From: a virus
IMG/VR virus record: IMGVR_UViG_3300036770_000748
Span: 1-38,156 of that record
DNA: 38,156 nt
Strand: one strand, 5' to 3'
A model generated the notes under the pieces. That model searched no databases, was not told the DNA's origin, and was given only the letters and a program-made list of their open reading frames with translations. Below, piece by piece: positions 20,569-27,719 of this stretch. Numbering within the stretch: the stretch's first letter is position 1; each line of letters begins with the position of its first letter. The translations under genes were made by a program, and so were the position numbers.

Positions 20569-20589
20569 GACGGGCCTCCGTCACAGCAA

Positions 20590-20976
20590 CTAGACGCGGG
20601 CGATGCGGATCGTCGCCTGGCCCCGGATCGCGTCATTCGTGGCGAGCGTCAGCGTCGAAGACTGCACGGTGCCGGCCACGGCATTGAGCAGCGTCGTGCC
20701 GCCCGTCGTGAGGCTGATGCTGCCCGTCGAAGCATCGGCGATGATCGTCTTGCCGAGGTAGTCGAACTGAACGCTCCGCCCGGTGTCGCCGGTCGCCCCA
20801 GCCAGCGGGCGAGACATGGTCAGCACGCTGTTGCCAGCGGTCAGGCCGAGATGCGACACGTCGATGTTGTCATCGGCAGCCGGGTTCTCGTTGGTGATCA
20901 CGATGTTCGTGACGGTGTAGGTCGTGCCCGCCCACGTCAGAACTGTTCCGGTCGAATCATGCGGAGTTGCGGCCAA
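20590..20976 (-). CDS. Probable major tail protein/Ig-like tail protein (128 aa)
   Basis: TTG start with AGGAG nine bases upstream. Sequence reads MAATPHDSTGTVLTWAGTTY then TVTNIVITNENPAADDNIDVS and SVLTMSRPLAGATGDTGRSVQFDYLG. The NIDVSHLG-like block and Thr/Ser-rich strands are typical of small major tail proteins. The second half (TIIADASTGSISLTTGGTTLLNAVAGTV) could be an Ig-like or decoration part. Follows the tail terminator by three bases, the normal order for a major tail protein. Confidence 0.7.
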   Translation of the reverse strand: MAATPHDSTGTVLTWAGTTYTVTNIVITNENPAADDNIDVSHLGLTAGNSVLTMSRPLAGATGDTGRSVQFDYLGKTIIADASTGSISLTTGGTTLLNAVAGTVQSSTLTLATNDAIRGQATIRIARV

Positions 20977-20979
20977 GGT

Positions 20980-21396
20980 TTAGGTCTCCTGCCAGCGGAT
21001 TGAGTATGTTTGCGTGACGACGTACACGGGAGGGAGGTCACCGCCCGCCAACTGAACGAAGCCGTCTGCCTCGTTGTCGAGCGAGACGTTCTTCACTTCC
21101 GTATTTTCGACGGTTGCCCCGTACCCATCCAGAACCACGCGCACCATGTCCGCCAGTTCTCTGACAGCCGCGTACGTCGTGTCATAGAGTTCGACCGCCA
21201 GGCTCACGGTAGCCATCCCCATCGGGCCGCCGAGCGTCTGCTCGCGGGCCACCGCCACCCGACGCCACGCGATAAACGGCAACTCGGCAGTCGCCGGGGC
21301 GAGAACAGGGTAGATCCGCTGCCCCACCTCGGCAGCCACCGAGGCGTCGTTTTCCAACGCCGAAACCAGCACCGCTTCCGGGCTTTTGAAGGCCAT
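20980..21396 (-). CDS. Tail terminator/completion protein (DUF3168-like, 138 aa)
   Basis: Starts MAFKSPEAVLVSALENDASV AAEVG.R, the opening pattern of DUF3168/gp17-type proteins that cap the tail tube and join it to the head. The middle (ELPFIAWRRVAVAREQTLGGPMGMATVSLAVELYDTTYAAVRELADMVRVVLDG) shows the family's beta strand followed by an alpha helix. Strong GGAGGAG ribosome-binding site; begins three bases after the gp10-like gene. An upstream start 40 codons earlier would lie inside that gene. Confidence 0.8.
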   Translation of the reverse strand: MAFKSPEAVLVSALENDASVAAEVGQRIYPVLAPATAELPFIAWRRVAVAREQTLGGPMGMATVSLAVELYDTTYAAVRELADMVRVVLDGYGATVENTEVKNVSLDNEADGFVQLAGGDLPPVYVVTQTYSIRWQET

Positions 21397-21398
21397 GA

Positions 21399-22190
21399 CT
21401 ACTCCTCCGTGATCGAGCCGGATTCGTTGAACGTGAGCGTCTGGAGAACCCGCTCGTAGCTCGCCGACAGTTCGCGGGTGAGGATCTCGGCCACCTGCGA
21501 CCGGGTCTGCTCCCACGCCGTCTTCACAGGCGGGATTCCGGCATCGCCGCCGACCGGCATCGGATCGATGACGATCGGATTTTTAGACTTCTGGAAAAAT
21601 GCCCTTGGGTAGCCGGGCTGCGTCCGCACCTCGTTTCGATCGCCCTGCTTGACGAACTGGAAAGGGCCAAGCCGGTTGAAGCTCGACGCGATGTAGGCGT
21701 TCTGACCCGTCACCCAATGCACGGTGCCCTTGCCGCGAACCACTTCAGGCTGCCCTTTGCGGATTCTGATGAACGGCGTTGACGGGCTGCGCCGCTGGTA
21801 TGGCTTGTTCGCAAACTTGGATACCTCTCGGCCCTTAGTTCCACGCTCGAGCCACCATTGATGAAAAGCCCGGTCCTTGCTCGCCTGTACCGAGCCGCCT
21901 GCCGCACTCGTAGAGTCAGCCCGCCCGGTCCGGCGATAGCCGACCAGTGCAACCGCGCCTCCGTCCTTGGTGTACGTCTTCACCTTGGACGTTGCAGCAC
22001 GCTTCAGGTTGCCAGTAGGACCGACCGGCGTGAGTTGACGCAGCCTCTCTAGGGAAGGCTTGATCGCTTTGCGGAGAGCGTCACCGAGCAGCTGGGCCGA
22101 CACCCTTTTGTTGCCGATGTTCTGGATACCCTCCCGCAGTCGCACAAGGTCGGGGAAGTCACCGCTGATCCGAATGCCAGCGACAGCCAT
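21399..22190 (-). CDS. HK97 gp10-like tail completion protein (263 aa)
   Basis: N-terminal ISGDFPDLVRLREGIQNIGN, then RVSAQLLGDALRKAIKPSLE and LTPVGPTGNLKRAATSKVKT is the HK97-gp10 family signature (helix, then TP.GPTGNL). At 263 residues it is longer than the usual 120-190, the extra being a basic insertion (FIRIRKGQPEVVRGKGTVHWVTGQNAYI). It probably completes the head-tail interface. Overlaps the head-closure gene stop (TGATG), keeping the joining genes together. Confidence 0.83.
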   Translation of the reverse strand: MAVAGIRISGDFPDLVRLREGIQNIGNKRVSAQLLGDALRKAIKPSLERLRQLTPVGPTGNLKRAATSKVKTYTKDGGAVALVGYRRTGRADSTSAAGGSVQASKDRAFHQWWLERGTKGREVSKFANKPYQRRSPSTPFIRIRKGQPEVVRGKGTVHWVTGQNAYIASSFNRLGPFQFVKQGDRNEVRTQPGYPRAFFQKSKNPIVIDPMPVGGDAGIPPVKTAWEQTRSQVAEILTRELSASYERVLQTLTFNESGSITEE

Positions 22191-22507
22191 CAGCGAGCCT
22201 CCTGGCAGATCGCCTCATGCTCGGATCGGTTGTTGTGTTCGAGCAGGCTGACGATCTCGAGCGTCCGCCCCCGCCACGAGAAACGCATCTGATTGGTCAG
22301 CGTCGGCAGGTATCGCATGCGCACTCGGTGGCTAACCTCAGTCTGCTGCTGCCCTGACAGAAGCACCTCTCTGGCCGACAGTCCCTGCACGCTAGCCCAT
22401 ACGGCAGTCGAGTCAGACCACGAGAATGTGGTTTCGCCGAGGGCATTGCGGCTGCCGCTGGCGACTTGGACCGTCACACGCTCGCGGAGTTCGCCGGGTC
22501 GGATCAT
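22190..22507 (-). CDS. Head closure/head-tail adaptor protein (SPP1 gp16-like, 105 aa)
   Basis: The Phage_H_T_join pattern is plain: MIRPGELRERVTVQVASGSR, W(A)SVQGLSAREVL, and SHRVRMRYLPTLTNQMRFSWRGRTLEIVSLLE. It seals the portal-connector channel and docks the tail. In most HK97-like phages it directly follows the gp6-type connector; here that connector is 5.2 kb upstream, with the fibre cassette in between. Confidence 0.9.
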   Translation of the reverse strand: MIRPGELRERVTVQVASGSRNALGETTFSWSDSTAVWASVQGLSAREVLLSGQQQTEVSHRVRMRYLPTLTNQMRFSWRGRTLEIVSLLEHNNRSEHEAICQEAR

Positions 22508-22571
22508 TCCCCTACGGTAGACGGCAGGGGCGGGCTACTGGCAGTTTCGACGCTACCTGACGGCAGTAGGG

Positions 22572-22721
22572 TCATTCGGCGGGCGATGCCAGCGATTTGC
22601 CGCACCAGTAGCAAGCGTGGTTGCATGGTATCCACCCAGCCCGCAGGCCAGCACAGAATGACAGAAAGCACAGCGAGAGGATTGCAACCGTTGCCAGCAC
22701 AGCATTATCTCGGATGCTCAT
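22572..22721 (-). CDS. Small membrane protein with C-terminal cysteines (49 aa)
   Basis: MSIRDNAVLATVAILSLCFL then SFCAGLRAGW and PCNHACYWCGKSLASPAE: one membrane helix followed by a C...C..C metal-binding-like segment. AGGTG lies six bases upstream of the ATG at 22721; a start at 22754 lacks a site. Function unknown. Possibly a membrane-attached zinc or Fe-S motif, or an accessory lysis or exclusion protein; located just before the head-closure gene. Confidence 0.58.
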   Translation of the reverse strand: MSIRDNAVLATVAILSLCFLSFCAGLRAGWIPCNHACYWCGKSLASPAE

Positions 22722-22742
22722 TGCATCACCTAAGGTGAGTAT

Positions 22743-22787
22743 GGTATTTCGCAATTATTGCCCGACACGCAATCTGCAAGAAATACC
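22743..22787. repeat. Inverted repeat between small genes
   Basis: GGTATTTC (22743-22750) and GAAATACC (22780-22787) are perfect complements 29 bases apart, with GCA/TGC bases extending the pairing imperfectly and a GCAATTATTGC palindrome inside (22751-22761). It lies in the space between genes 22572..22721 and 22800..23018 and is AT-richer than its surroundings. It could be a transcript hairpin or an operator. Confidence 0.5.
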
Positions 22788-22799
22788 GTACCCAGTTCC

Positions 22800-23018
22800 T
22801 TACGCCAGCAACTCTATCAACTCATGCGGCAACTGATCGCGGATCGCCTCAAGTTCCTGCCGGGCCTCCGCGCCCAGTTCGCCGTATTTGAGCCTCGCCC
22901 GAATCGTCTCGTCGATCTTCTCCAGAGCGATCAGAGCCTCACGGCCCGCCAGGGCGTAGCGATGTTCCCTCTCATCGTCGGCGTCGGCCAGATCGTAGCG
23001 CAGGATCGCGATTGCCAT
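22800..23018 (-). CDS. Conserved small phage protein (72 aa)
   Basis: MAIAILRYDLADADDEREHRYALAGREALIALEKIDETIRARLKYG... is a charged helical protein whose opening (ILRYDL.D.DD...H..AL.G..A..AL..ID..IR..LKYG) I recognise as a short family frequent in environmental phages; function unknown. It lies in the accessory stretch between tail fibres and head closure. The 145-base gap upstream holds two hairpins and only a doubtful 34-codon frame. Confidence 0.72.
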   Translation of the reverse strand: MAIAILRYDLADADDEREHRYALAGREALIALEKIDETIRARLKYGELGAEARQELEAIRDQLPHELIELLA

Positions 23019-23042
23019 GCCTCACTCGCCTTCTGTAGCGTC

Positions 23043-23067
23043 TTCTGCCGACATCCATGCGGCAGAA
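23043..23067. other. Hairpin 1 in the 23.1-kb gap
   Basis: TTCTGCCG (23043-23050) and CGGCAGAA (23060-23067) form a perfect eight-base-pair stem with a nine-base loop, 25 bases upstream of the gene at 22800..23018. The TTCTGCCG word recurs in the second hairpin 75 bases away on the minus strand. No T-run follows. Confidence 0.5.
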
Positions 23068-23134
23068 CCTCGCCGCGTCATCGTTTTTGCCGTGTGCCAG
23101 CGCGTTGGCTGCGTGTTATGCCGCATCCGCCGGG

Positions 23135-23154
23135 TTTCTGCGGAACGGCAGAAA
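23135..23154. other. Hairpin 2 in the 23.1-kb gap
   Basis: TTTCTGC (23135-23141) and GCAGAAA (23148-23154) pair perfectly around a six-base loop, about 10 bases after the stop of the gene at 23164..23364. It may stabilise the 3' end of that message or attenuate downstream genes. It shares its stem word with hairpin 1. Confidence 0.5.
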
Positions 23155-23163
23155 CAATGGTTC

Positions 23164-23364
23164 TCAGCCTAGTCGCTCCAGTAGTTCGCGCAGCGTAGCC
23201 GCCTCTTGTGCATCGCGGCTGCCATCGCCTAGCGCAGCCTCCGCGTCCAGCGTTGCAATCGCCCACTGGATCGCATAACGCTCGGCGTCGGTGAGCGTGA
23301 ACGGCGTGAGGGTGCAGTAGCGGGTCACGTTGCCGGTGATGTAGGGGCAGGGTTGTTCGTCCAT
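23164..23364 (-). CDS. Hypothetical protein (66 aa)
   Basis: MDEQPCPYITGNVTRYCTLT then PFTLTDAERYAIQWAIATLD and a C-terminal helix (RDAQEAATLRELLERLG). The second half resembles a small helical domain (ER.AI.WAI..L......D...A..LR.LL.RL) seen in many phage accessory proteins. The start at 23364 has GGAAA nearby. It follows the zinc-motif gene 23382..23606 by 17 bases. No function known. Confidence 0.65.
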   Translation of the reverse strand: MDEQPCPYITGNVTRYCTLTPFTLTDAERYAIQWAIATLDAEAALGDGSRDAQEAATLRELLERLG

Positions 23365-23381
23365 AGTTTCCGCCTGTAGTG

Positions 23382-23606
23382 TCAGTCGCTTAACGCCGCG
23401 ATCTTGGTGTCCAGTTCCCGCAGCCGCTTCAAGTGCGTGGCGTCCAGCCACTCTTGTAGCCGCACCCTCTCGGCCAACGCCTCCTCAAGTTTCGCTTCGC
23501 GGTAATGGTGCGAGCATAGATCACGCTCGCTGCCGATGTCTCGCTTTGCGTCGGCGGCTGGCATCTTCAGCCCGCACACATCGCACGTAACGCTTGCCGT
23601 TGCCAT
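23382..23606 (-). CDS. Small zinc-binding-motif protein (74 aa)
   Basis: MATASVTCDVCGLKMPAADA, then KRDIGSERDLCSHHYREAKL: a C..C...C.HH pattern, probably a single zinc site, followed by a long charged helix (EEALAERVRLQEWLDATHLKRLRELDTKIAAL). AAAGGAG stands seven bases before the ATG. Similar short zinc/coiled-coil proteins occur in phages without known function; possibly a regulator or structural adaptor. Confidence 0.68.
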   Translation of the reverse strand: MATASVTCDVCGLKMPAADAKRDIGSERDLCSHHYREAKLEEALAERVRLQEWLDATHLKRLRELDTKIAALSD

Positions 23607-23700
23607 GAGCCGACTCCTTTCGGCCCACATTGTACGCCCGTCCACAAACTCACGCCATCGTCGTTCCACGGTGGCGTGGCATTACCTTGCTGGAGTAGCG

Positions 23701-24015
23701 TCACTCGGCAGGCGGCGCGATCACGCCCGCTTCGATGCCCTTCTTGGCAACGTATGCCATGAGCCTCGTCACCACCGCCGCCAGGTCAGGATCGCTCTCG
23801 GCCCCGGCAAGCAGGCTGTCGACCTGAAGCCACTCGCCAGCCTCGGGAGCGAACTCGCCCGTGCCGTCTTCCAGCGTGCGGAACTTGCGGAGCCGCACGC
23901 GGGCGCTGAAGTCGCCGTTGAGTTCGCCAGAGATGACCACCTCTTCAATAAAGACTGACGGGTAGGTGGCGTTGATCACCGTGGGGTTAGCGGCTGCGAG
24001 AGTAGGGACTGCCAT
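23701..24015 (-). CDS. Hypothetical protein following the tail fibre (104 aa)
   Basis: Starts MAVPTLAAANPTVINATYPS VFIEEVVISGELNGDFSARV: beta strands with alternating hydrophobics, then an acidic turn (EDGTGEFAPEAGEWLQVDSLL) and a C-terminal helix. Position immediately after the second fibre suggests a fibre chaperone, trimeriser or small baseplate piece (inference). The start at 24015 avoids overlap with the fibre stop, and the encoded protein is uniform in composition. Confidence 0.65.
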   Translation of the reverse strand: MAVPTLAAANPTVINATYPSVFIEEVVISGELNGDFSARVRLRKFRTLEDGTGEFAPEAGEWLQVDSLLAGAESDPDLAAVVTRLMAYVAKKGIEAGVIAPPAE

Positions 24016-24023
24016 GATTGCTC

Positions 24024-25238
24024 CTAGTGTAGATCGACCCAAGAGGTTCCGTTGTAGACGCGGAGTTTGTTGTTTGCGGAGTTGTAATAAACGTCGCCTG
24101 TTTCGCCTGTTGCTGGGTCGGCAGCGAGTGGCACAAACCGCACAGCGCCTGTCGCCTTGATTACCATCCGGCTCGTCGCGCCATGATCCGCAAAGTCGAT
24201 GTATCCATTTTCCGGCCCGCGAAACTGCATATAGGCGGCGCGGGAGTTGATGTATCCATACCGCGTAGCGCCGTCGTTGCTGGTCATGTGGATGTCAGAG
24301 ATGCCATCAGAAGCGCGTCCGCGAACCTGCAAGCCTCTGGCACCAGAGTCGGCAACAACCGTCAGCGGAAACGTGCCGGTCGTCGCTCCTACGAGTAGCC
24401 GCCCAGACGAGTCCACCCGCACCCGTTCCGTCCCTGCGGTCGATATCGCCACGGCATCGGCGGCGGGCCAGTAGATTCCACTGTCGCTCGTCCCCGTCCC
24501 GCTTACCAACGCCGGAGCTGCCGCGCTGCCTGCGGCGACGGTGATGACGCCTGCAACGTCTAGGGCGGATGCGGGTGATGTAGTGCCGATGCCGACTCGC
24601 CCTGTTCCAGTAATCCGCATACGCTCGGCCACATTTGTGCCGAACAAAATTCCGTTGCTGCCGGTTGTGCATATGCCAACCGGACGCGCCGCGCCATAAA
24701 TTACAAAGCCACCAGCGCCTATGCCCATGAGTGATGACGCCGTGTAGGAATCACCGTACAGGAGATTTTCTGCCGCTATGGTTGTTCCGCTCGCGGCGAG
24801 CAACGACATTCGCGCGACGCTGGTGCCGTCAGGAGGCTGCAATACGCGAAGGCCGCTATCAATGCGGAGGCGATCATCTCCAGCCGTCTGGACGCTCACG
24901 GCATTATCCGCAGAAAAACGAATGGATGTGTCAGAGTCCCCAGCGTGAACGATCTTATCAGGTATCGTCACGTCGCCCGTGAACGTCGGACTCGCCGCCG
25001 GTGCCGCGTCCGTGATCCCGTAGCCTGACAGCGTGGTCGGCGTCGATGTGATCGTTGACCATGCCTGCGTATGCGATGCAGCAGCGTAATCCGCGAATAC
25101 AAACGACTGGATAGTGTTGGAGCCGTCCTTGAAAAACAGTTTCTTGTCGGCGTAGTTCAGCGCCAACTCGCCATGCTCAAGCGACGATGGCGTGGCAGAT
25201 GCGGTTCCTGATCGCTTGACCTTCACGGTGTTTGCCAT
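24024..25238 (-). CDS. Tail fibre/receptor-binding protein 2 (404 aa)
   Basis: N-terminal MANTVKVKRSGTASATPSSL EHGELALNYADKKLFFKDG is an attachment domain paralogous to that of the first fibre (26131..27114). It is followed by typical fibre repeats: SGYGITDAAPAASPTFTGDV, TGRVGIGTTSPASALDVAGV, TERVRVDSSGRLLVGATTGT, and a terminal TGDVYYNSANNKLRVYNGTS W. These are classic environmental-phage fibre motifs. The start is joined to the glycosyltransferase stop by TGATG. Confidence 0.85.
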   Translation of the reverse strand: MANTVKVKRSGTASATPSSLEHGELALNYADKKLFFKDGSNTIQSFVFADYAAASHTQAWSTITSTPTTLSGYGITDAAPAASPTFTGDVTIPDKIVHAGDSDTSIRFSADNAVSVQTAGDDRLRIDSGLRVLQPPDGTSVARMSLLAASGTTIAAENLLYGDSYTASSLMGIGAGGFVIYGAARPVGICTTGSNGILFGTNVAERMRITGTGRVGIGTTSPASALDVAGVITVAAGSAAAPALVSGTGTSDSGIYWPAADAVAISTAGTERVRVDSSGRLLVGATTGTFPLTVVADSGARGLQVRGRASDGISDIHMTSNDGATRYGYINSRAAYMQFRGPENGYIDFADHGATSRMVIKATGAVRFVPLAADPATGETGDVYYNSANNKLRVYNGTSWVDLH

Positions 25239-26119
25239 CAGCCGTCCTCCCTGCGTTCAAGCCAATAGTCCATCGCTCGAGCTGCACCGACAGACCACTT
25301 CAGCAATCCGTCATCACGGCGGTACACAGGCACTTCGCCATCCACCATCGGCGGAAAAAACTCTTCGCGGGTGACATACTTCCGATCGCCGCGATCGCCA
25401 TGCCACAGGTGCTTGACCTTTACGCCTGGCGGATAGCCAATACGAAAACGCTGAGCCAAAGCGTTCTCGCGGTACTTCGCAAACGACTGGCATCCGACGT
25501 TTAGTCGCCCTAGTTTCTGCTGGCTGTCCAAAAGGCTTTCCATCTCTGGATGATCCGACAACGCGAACGCGAACGCAGCGTCACCGCCACCGCCCCTGAC
25601 GTTCAGGTCGTAGATTCCGCCAAGCCGGTCGTATGCGTCTCTGGTCATCGCCCACGAGAACCCTACGTGGCAGCGGTGCAGGTGCGGCGCTCTGCCATCA
25701 ACCATGTCAGCCGCTGCGGATGGCCTGTCTTGAAAGATGTTGCCATGCCTGTCCAGCCAATAGCAGGTCTCAAACGGCTGGCAGATGTCGCACTTGTCCA
25801 ACAGGCGATCGCACTTCCGCAGCCAATCACGACTCAGCCGCAGGTCGGCGTCGAGAAACACGAGCTTGTCGGCCTGCGGCACCAGCTGCACGCCGAGATT
25901 CCACAGGTTTTCCTTCAGGAACATCACGTCGGCGTCGGCGTATGTCCGATCGGCATAGACGCCCGCAGGAATCGGCTGCGACTGCTGGCCCGGTAGCGTG
26001 GCCTGCGTAATCGCAACCGTCGCGCCCTGGTCAACCAACAACTCGACCGTAGTGCGAAAGTGCTGCTTCGGCAGTTCGTACTCGCATGGCGAGAAAAACG
26101 ACAGGATGACCGCGAGCAT
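25238..26119 (-). CDS. Glycosyltransferase, GT-A family 2-like (293 aa)
   Basis: After the N-terminal VILSFFSPCEYELPKQHFRT come LVFLDADLRLSRDWLRKCDR (DxD at 90-92), and GFSWAMTRDAYDRLGGIYDL followed by GGGGDAAFAFAL, matching the acceptor loop (GG.yD....G.GD...A.A) of phage GT-A enzymes. It lies between the two fibre genes and is coupled to the second (TGATG), so it may glycosylate fibres or modify the host receptor. An ORF 76 codons longer overlaps the first fibre and is not used. Confidence 0.82.
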   Translation of the reverse strand: MLAVILSFFSPCEYELPKQHFRTTVELLVDQGATVAITQATLPGQQSQPIPAGVYADRTYADADVMFLKENLWNLGVQLVPQADKLVFLDADLRLSRDWLRKCDRLLDKCDICQPFETCYWLDRHGNIFQDRPSAAADMVDGRAPHLHRCHVGFSWAMTRDAYDRLGGIYDLNVRGGGGDAAFAFALSDHPEMESLLDSQQKLGRLNVGCQSFAKYRENALAQRFRIGYPPGVKVKHLWHGDRGDRKYVTREEFFPPMVDGEVPVYRRDDGLLKWSVGAARAMDYWLERREDG

Positions 26120-26130
26120 CAGGCACCTCG

Positions 26131-27114
26131 TCAGAAGGTGCCGCCGTCGATGGTCGCATTGTCGATCGTCGCCGACCATGTGCCGCTGGTGATGGTGCCA
26201 ACGCTGGTCAGGCTTGAGGACGTGACGCCGCTGCCGAGTGTGTTGGATGACAGCACGCTGGTGCCGTTGATCTTGTATTCCTTGCCAGTGAGCAGGTTCA
26301 GATGCTCGCTGGAAGTCCAGGCGTCGGTGGCATCGACCCACTTCCACTCCTTGTCTGTCGTCCCTTTCAACGTCAAGCCGCCCCCGTCCGCCGTGGCATC
26401 GGACGGCGAGTACGTGCTGCCGAGTTCGATGTTCTTGTCATCGACCGTGACGGTCGTGCTGTTTACGCTCGTCACCGTGCCGTTGACCGTCAGATCGCCA
26501 CCGACAGTAAGCGAACCTGACAGCGTGCCGCCCGTCAGCGGCAGATACGTACCAGACAGGCTGGGGATGTCGGCGGCGGTCAACGCCCGAAACGCTGGGG
26601 CACCGTTGCCACCAGACGCTGGAGCAGCGAATACGTAGTTCTGCGTCTGGCTGGCGAGCGTGGCACTCAGCGTGCCGCTCGATGTGACAGGCGAACCGCT
26701 GACCGTGAAAATGTCAGGAAGTGACAGTCCCACGCTCGTGACGGTGCCGCCAGCAAGCCCGGCGATTTCGTCCTGAACCCACGCCGTGGTCGCGACTCGC
26801 GTCGAGTCATCGTCAGCACTTGGCGTGGTCGCCGTAGCAGCACCCAGTGCCGTCGTGCCAGAGAACGTGACGCTGCCGCTAAAGGTGTAGGTGCCAGCAA
26901 CTGTCTGCGTCAGGCCGCTCGACAGCCCGAGGTACGCGCCTTCGCCGCCGATCGCAATGACGCTGGTGGCAGATCCGCCAGCACCGCCAGTGCCAGTGCC
27001 GTAGTAGAGGATGTTCGACGCTTCGTTGAACGCGAGTTCAGCGTTCGCCAGCGTGCTGGGTGCGCCCGCGCCGCCAGCAGCTGCACGACGCTTGATTCTC
27101 AAAGTGTTTGCCAT
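26131..27114 (-). CDS. Tail fibre/receptor-binding protein 1 (327 aa)
   Basis: The N-terminus, MANTLRIKRRAAAGGAGAPS TLANAELAFNEASNILYYG, is the virion-attachment domain also found in fibre 2. Then come serine/threonine/glycine-rich repeats (GTYTFSGSVTFSGTTALGAA; RVATTAWVQDEIAGLAGGTV; GTYLPLTGGTLSGSLTVGGD) and ENNLL-type beta segments, ending TIDNATIDGGTF. Such low-complexity beta repeats are characteristic of trimeric fibres that bind receptors. Ser/Thr richness would also suit O-glycosylation by the neighbouring enzyme (inference). Confidence 0.85.
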   Translation of the reverse strand: MANTLRIKRRAAAGGAGAPSTLANAELAFNEASNILYYGTGTGGAGGSATSVIAIGGEGAYLGLSSGLTQTVAGTYTFSGSVTFSGTTALGAATATTPSADDDSTRVATTAWVQDEIAGLAGGTVTSVGLSLPDIFTVSGSPVTSSGTLSATLASQTQNYVFAAPASGGNGAPAFRALTAADIPSLSGTYLPLTGGTLSGSLTVGGDLTVNGTVTSVNSTTVTVDDKNIELGSTYSPSDATADGGGLTLKGTTDKEWKWVDATDAWTSSEHLNLLTGKEYKINGTSVLSSNTLGSGVTSSSLTSVGTITSGTWSATIDNATIDGGTF

Positions 27115-27129
27115 GATCGTCTCCTAGCT

Positions 27130-27399
27130 TCAAAAATTTCCGCCATCTGTAAGGTTTGCGTCAGCGTAGTTCCGCCATTTGCTCGATGAGTACCGCAGCA
27201 CGTCGCCATCAGTCAGGCTGGACAGCAGCACGTCGGACGATCCGGCAATCGACGGCGAGCCAGCCGGTCCTGTCGGCCCCTGAGGCCCGACGCCACCGCT
27301 GGCACTCGCCGTCACTGGTGACGAGCCAACCGCCGCCGTCACCGACGAGCCGCTGACACTGGCAGTGATCCGGTTGCTGCTGACGCTCGCCACTATCAT
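27130..27399 (-). CDS. Collagen-like small fibre/tip protein (89 aa)
   Basis: MIVASVSSNRITASVSGSSV begins a serine/valine strand repeat, followed by a short collagen-like stretch, GPQGPTGPAG, then a C-terminal module SSLTDGDVLRYSSSKWRNYA DANLTDGGNF. The ending resembles that of fibre 1 (DGG[NT]F). Gly-X-Y repeats commonly mediate trimer formation in phage fibres. The ATG overlaps the stop of the beta-sandwich gene upstream (ATGA). Confidence 0.75.
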   Translation of the reverse strand: MIVASVSSNRITASVSGSSVTAAVGSSPVTASASGGVGPQGPTGPAGSPSIAGSSDVLLSSLTDGDVLRYSSSKWRNYADANLTDGGNF

Positions 27400-27719
27400 C
27401 CCACGACCTCCACCATGCCTTGCAGGGCGGTGCGCTTCACGTTGCCGGGCGCGTCCCACTCCAGACGCCAGCCGTAGGTGCCGACCGGAATCGCCGCCGT
27501 CTGCGTCTCGGTCAGTCCGAGAGACACGACGCCATTCGGACCATCGCTCACGCTGGTGGCAATCGTCTCTATAAGCTCGCCAGTGACCAGCGATGTGATT
27601 ACCGCACTGACGGTGTAGCCGGTCATCGTTGTGGGCGAGAAGTCGATCGTCGTGCCGAGTTCGTCGCCACGGCGAAGCGACAGCCCAAGCGATCCTGGCA
27701 GTTGCGTGTAGGTACTCAT
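27396..27719 (-). CDS. Beta-sandwich protein, baseplate/fibre-adaptor type (107 aa)
   Basis: MSTYTQLPGSLGLSLRRGDELGTTIDFSPTTMTGYTVSAVITS... then VGTYGWRLEWDAPGNVKRTALQGMVEVV: a two-sheet beta pattern with a GTYGW.L.W edge, as in the N-terminal region of BppU-like receptor-binding adaptors. Such proteins hold fibres onto the tail tip or capsid. It is the first gene after the gp6-like connector and opens the fibre cassette, coupled at both ends by ATGA. Confidence 0.65.
   Translation of the reverse strand: MSTYTQLPGSLGLSLRRGDELGTTIDFSPTTMTGYTVSAVITSLVTGELIETIATSVSDGPNGVVSLGLTETQTAAIPVGTYGWRLEWDAPGNVKRTALQGMVEVVG

Noticed and set aside
23022-23126. 34-codon minus-strand frame (MRHNTQPTRWHTAKTMTRRG...)
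   Set aside because: The only ribosome-binding-like bases (GGCGG) touch the ATG directly, and the frame runs through hairpin 1; too weak to call a gene.
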